DNA of 64,000 bases from Glandiceps talaboti (taxonomy: Eukaryota > Hemichordata > Enteropneusta > Spengelidae), in contig NC_135555.1 of NCBI RefSeq assembly GCF_964340395.1, positions 15,222,246 through 15,286,245 of the forward strand. The letters are read 5' to 3'. Under the pieces are notes generated by a model. The model ran no database searches, had not been told where the DNA came from, and saw nothing but the letters and a program-made list of their open reading frames with translations. Positions 59,101-64,000 of the stretch are shown in pieces. Numbering within the stretch: position 1 is the stretch's first letter; the number at the start of each line of letters is the position of its first letter. The position numbers were made by a program, and so were the translations under genes.

Positions 59101-62100
59101 CGTAATAGTATTAACGCAGTGTCAGAGTTAACTTCCATTAGCATTATTCACACGCAGCGTCAAAAGTTGGCGATTTTACTCTTCATAATGTGAAAGTTAA
59201 TGATCAATCACCTCAAGTGTAACTTCCAATAATTTTGCGAAAAAAAACAGATGCTCAGTAGACACTTAATGTTACTGCTTATTTTATTTTATTCATACCA
59301 GCACACATGAAATACTGTATTTGTTTCCTAATTTCCATAATTATGCTGTATAATATTTTGATTCTTGGCATTCATAATATGAATAAAATGGCTTTTGGAC
59401 TCATAGAATGACTGAATAAGACGTTGTGCATAAGGGTGACCGTATATATATATATATTTTATGTTTCTCAGTCTATGACTTACAAAAAATGAAAATAAAA
59501 AAATGATCTTTTTCATGTTTCTCTGCCTCTCCTTTACCTCCTCTCTATCTGTTCTTTTCATGATATTCCTGGTAACAAGCCCTTTCCCATGGACCTCTCG
59601 GCACAATTGCCACGTTCTCAGCCCCCTACTTGAATAACTTACGTCATGACAGAAATTCTCAGTTTTGTGAACAAGTGTCGTCGCCGCCGCCATGACTGTA
59701 GACGGCGTCGACAGTCAAGACATTTGGTTATTATTGCCAGAGAGGGCACTGTTCCGCAAAATATTAAGGAAGGATAATACTTTATTTTTTTAAATTTTGA
59801 TGTTGGAGCTGAAAATTTGGGTCGGTCGGGTAATGACAAACAGAAAAAAGGGTCACACTAAAGAAAATGTAATTTCAAAGGCCAACGATAGATCATCCAT
59901 TTTCAGCATTTAGTTAATATCAAGGAAACATCATCACATTTAATGTGGTGCAATTTTAGAATATGGAAAGGATCATCTTTCTCAATGGAATGTTCAAGTT
60001 TACCGAATGGCCATATGTGACTTCCGTCGTCCTCTGACCTCTAAAACAGAACGTAAGGTCACAGGAGGATTGTATTTAATTACGTTCATTATTCTTTTAT
60101 TCAGTCCTGTGTGGCATAGTAAACTCGCAGTACAGTTTAACAATAGTGGAAAACGTGATTTATGCTGACTTGCTTCCAATTTATGAGCCTTTTAATACTG
60201 CCGTAGTCCATAGAAATAGTTATATTACTAAAACGCAAAGGGTCATACATGAGATGCCCCGAGAAACAAAAAAAAAGTAATTAATAAGTGTTCTAGTGAC
60301 AGACTGCAAATTATGTGTATTAAAGTAGTTTATTTTCATAAGGAATAATAAGTATGATTACATCCAAGTGACTGAAGAATTTATCACCGGTATTTAATCA
60401 AATTGAGAATACTTAGTAAGCTTCAAGTTACTCATGCTAATACGCTTATAAATGATTGTTAACAGAAGCATCGTGTACCACTTGCGTATATAGATTATAT
60501 GCTTGTCATTGATTTTTGCCTATTGTCCACAAGTAGCATGCTAGTTGTGGGTAATAGCCAAAATCAACGACAGGCATGTTGTTGTGGGAATCGAAATAGG
60601 CCAAATTAACCACAAGCATAGGACCTTGCTGTTGTGGGTAGCTCTCCGATAGAAACTAGTTATTGAGGGTAATAGCCAAAATCAACGACAAGCACAGATG
60701 CTAGGCTACGTACACATTTTCGAGGGTATGTTTGCATTTTAGGAGTTTTTGAACAAGGGAGAAGAAAGCTTACTTCAAAGTTCAAGGTTGAGGATGTTCA
60801 ATTCTGAAAACCGAACTAAAAGCAGCATTATCAATTCAAAGTGAAGCCTTTCTCCCAACACAAACCATCTCTAAAAATCCATGGTAGATTTTTGCTCAGT
60901 AGAATCAGAACACGTTTATAGCATCACTAAGTACTGGACCTTGCCGATGGGAGGGTCATGATGCTACCTTGTATAGCAAGGTCTCGCGTAGTTTATACAA
61001 ATGAAATAAAAATACCTAATCACCCTCAAGGGACGTATCCTTGTGGAAAATTTTCCGCTTCATCGAAAACACATCATTCAAAGCATACGTCTTTGATATA
61101 ACTACCGAGATTTTATGAGTGCATTAGTCACTTCTAGTCAAAGAGTTCATACCGACTTCAGAAACGATAGCAAAGGTTTTACCACTAGACACTTCATCAA
61201 ATGTTTATGTTTAATTCAATAATGATTCAAAGTGCATTGCTCTCTTGTACGCATGTCTGGATAAAATGCGTTTTGTGTGTTGTCAAACACGATGCCTTGG
61301 AATCACTATGTAAACTAGTGTACCATGAAAAATTCCATCAGCCATGTTTAAGTTGGCTTATTCAGTGAAGGACAACTAGAGACCACTTTGCGAAAAGTGT
61401 TTTGCAAATCTTGTAAAAAATCTTTCTGCTATGAAGCAAAATGTTATGTCCCTAGCTACCGCGTACCGACTGGCTTTCTGTGTTGTGGGACCCTGAGGCC
61501 CGTGTGAGCAGTCAGACGACTGAACTTAGATCACGGACATTGGACTTAAACTATCGAACAAGCGAATGTTAACGAGAGCAAATTGAAACAAATTGAATAA
61601 ACTCTCATTTGCCCAATTGCTATTTTGGAACATCACCGTGAGCTGGAGTAATTTGTTCCACGCTCTCTTAAAGAATACATAGGGGCAACATTTTTCTACC
61701 ATTGCCGCAAAAAAAAGCCTCGTGTGGTTTAAAAAAACGACGATGATTTTGGACTAGTGGTCGGTGTTATTACAGGCTGTAATGAGTACAGTCTATACGT
61801 GACATTACAGAGGTTCACAGTGTATCAACCTCTATCAAACATCTAAGATTTACTCGAGTTCAAGCCACGGGCCAATGTTAAGTTCTTAAGCAGCTGTTGT
61901 ATCCTTCACGTCACTTCGGAAGCTGTGGTACGGGATACCAAGATACAAACTCATCGTGTGTACAATTTATTAGTTGCAATATCAAATCTCAAAAAAACAT
62001 CTATTACGCTTCATTGGCTCCCTGGCTTACATTATGATCAATAAAATTATCAGTATGGGGTGGTCGTCTAGGTAAAAGTTCTACAGGAGCTATAGAACTG

Positions 62101-64000
62101 TGCTGGAATGACATACATCAGTTTTTCTCTTCACCCCATCTCGGATAGATCAGCCAAGGTCCGAAAACTGACCTCCTAGGAGAGATCACAACACACATGT
62201 AGTGATGACCCAGCCGCATTCTCGTGCATCCCCCCATACACATGATTCATGTCAAATATCCAGAGCTTGCATTAAAATAGTTTTGGAAATCCCTAGACCA
62301 ATACTGAAGTGCGATGCATGTGCATGTCTCCAGTGTAATCTACTTCAACCTCAGACTACTCAAGTAGTAAAAAGCTACCATAGTGGTCTCAGCTTTAAAT
62401 AAACATCTCTCAAAGCTAGTATTTAATCTATATTCGTACTACATTCGTTTGCTTTAGTTTGTGGTAAACAGGAGTGACACAAGATCCATGCAAAGACATA
62501 CAATTTAATTAGTGTCAGTAACATATCAAAGTATAAATATCACGTGCACCCCGAATTCCATAATTCTGTTTACAGATAGAATGTTACACATTGTAAGATC
62601 GAGTCCAAATGGAGTCTGACTGGTACCTTATAACTTTCACAGAAACTGATATACACAAACTGACAAAAGCCTGCATCAGAGGCACCTCCTGTTGTTTTGG
62701 TATCAGTTAAAATATCAGCTGACTGCCTCTCATAATTTAAGGCCAAAACAGATACTTTTAATATGATTTTTGTTCCTACTTGCATAGTCGGAATGAAACT
62801 TCCCGAAAATTATGCGACACATGCAAATGACTCATTTTAAACATAAAACTACCTCAACTAGATATTACTGTATTTAACACGTGCCCTTTGTTATCAAATT
62901 ATGTACGAAAAAGATCTTTTCACTTAAGATGCAAATTTTTCAGACTAAATAATGAATTCTTTATATAAAATAGAAGATAAGAAACGTCATTTTATCATAA
63001 AGAGATCTAACTACAGATTTCCCCCAAATCTCATCACAATGTGAAATTCATGGATGGGATGTCATAAGTTCTTCAAAACGAGATTGAAGTGATTATTTTA
63101 TCGTCGTTTTGCTCCAGGGCCTTTTCTCAATTCGTACAAATCATGGATCAGAAGTTTGAATCCAACTCTCTTTCCAAATCTAATGAGCACCTGGAGCATA
63201 AGAAAATAACTCACCATGATGATAAACTTTTGTTAAAACGTTTTCGCACTTCTTTCATGATGCAGTCAATCTTCCTTATATCAATATATTTGTCATCATC
63301 AAAGAGAGAGAGAGCATACTTATTTTTATATTTCCCATTTATTTGTTTACCCGGCAACGAACCTTCAACAGTACAAAATGTAGATGTGGTTGTAATTGCA
63401 AGGACGTGTTATATATATATACACACACACAGTCCTAAAAGCGTATCTTGTTGGGTTTACCTCATCAGTCAGAAATGATGCTCGAGAACAGAGAATGTGA
63501 TTCCCTTGATGGCCACGAGAACTGCAACAGAGAAAGAAGAAACCCACCGGTAATTTCAAGAATACACTCATCTCCGATTGATGACTGCTCGAAGCAATCC
63601 CGCCATTTCAGATGATGAACGCTTCGAGTAGAGGCCTAACACTTGCATGCTGCATTCATCATACTTATCTGACAGCAACAAATCGTGCTCGGAATATTCC
63701 CTATTATTAGTCATTTAGTTGGATTTCCGGACCCTTTTCCAATAATCGAATCAGCCATCGGCAAATAGACGGTCAAAATTATTTTGTTCTTTTGCTGTAG
63801 GCTTTTTGGCAGTTAAAAGCCAGTTCTCTGCCTTCCCTTGAATTTTTAATATGGAACACTATTTTATTGAATATGGATACACCTTTGAAAAGATTTCATT
63901 TCCAGATTGCCTTCTTCGATCTACCCACAAGTACACTGCCATGTTTTCAAAACAATTACTCAAACTTACCCTGACCTTGACATTTTCAGATTCCAATTAG
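56193..64000. other. 3' flank, second part: no gene recognised
   Basis: AT-rich, with the 60.5-kb repeat cluster. Frames such as 57901-58191 (+), 58378-58629 (-) and 63089-63478 (+) show no conserved motif. TTTGGGTCGGTCGGGTAATG at 59816-59835 resembles an end of the MITE family and may be a partial copy. Confidence 0.5.
60500..60694. repeat. Inverted plus direct repeat cluster
   Basis: TGCTTGTCATTGATTTTTGC ... TCCACAA at 60500-60532 is an imperfect inverted copy of TTGTGGGTAATAGCCAAAAT ... GGCA at 60545-60576, around TAGCATGCTA. A direct copy, GGGTAATAGCCAAAATCAAC ... AAGCA, recurs at about 60667-60695. It looks like a palindromic repeat inserted or duplicated twice. Confidence 0.65.

Noticed and set aside
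63089-63478. 129-codon frame near the right edge
   Set aside because: It runs through a GAGAGA stretch and an ATATAC/CACACA stretch and has no conserved motif; a partial exon of a gene beyond the window cannot be excluded.

Overview
This is eukaryotic nuclear DNA from an animal, most likely a marine invertebrate. The two genes are cut into many short exons with GT-AG introns. Introns and flanks are AT-rich and unusually full of microsatellites (TC, TA, TATG, ATCT, TCTG, GGAT), with MITE-like elements and a non-LTR retrotransposon remnant. The phylum cannot be fixed from sequence alone. A receptor guanylyl cyclase of natriuretic-peptide-receptor type plus a probable sperm-flagellum protein would fit a non-vertebrate deuterostome or a lophotrochozoan.

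Layout. 1-13.1 kb: no coding exon recognised; it holds degenerate minisatellites, one MITE copy, two palindromic elements and microsatellites. 13.1-35.7 kb, plus strand: 16 exons of a single-pass receptor guanylyl cyclase, with the 5' part of its ligand-binding domain missing. Joined exons keep one reading frame of 805 codons to a stop at 35735: distal extracellular domain, transmembrane helix, Ser/Thr-rich segment, pseudokinase domain, signalling helix, class III cyclase domain and a short tail. 35.7-39.7 kb: 3' UTR and spacer. 39.8-48.0 kb, plus strand: a seven-exon gene for a 189-residue protein, tentatively a TEPP/SPMIP8-like sperm microtubule inner protein. About 85 bases upstream of its start lies an X-box-like RFX site, with two CRE-like sites further up. 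48-64 kb: no gene recognised; it holds microsatellites, another MITE copy, a 47-bp GC-rich foldback and a few hairpins.

How the genes may work together. The cyclase would turn an extracellular peptide signal into cGMP. Sea-urchin sperm use receptors of this architecture for chemotaxis, and the downstream gene looks ciliary or sperm-related, so shared germline or ciliated-cell expression is a testable but unproven idea. I found no clearly new multi-gene system. The most unusual local structures are an inverted MITE pair enclosing a cyclase exon, two NAGNAG tandem acceptors, a 4-nt tandem donor whose stronger site causes an immediate stop, and a roughly 700-bp compound higher-order microsatellite.
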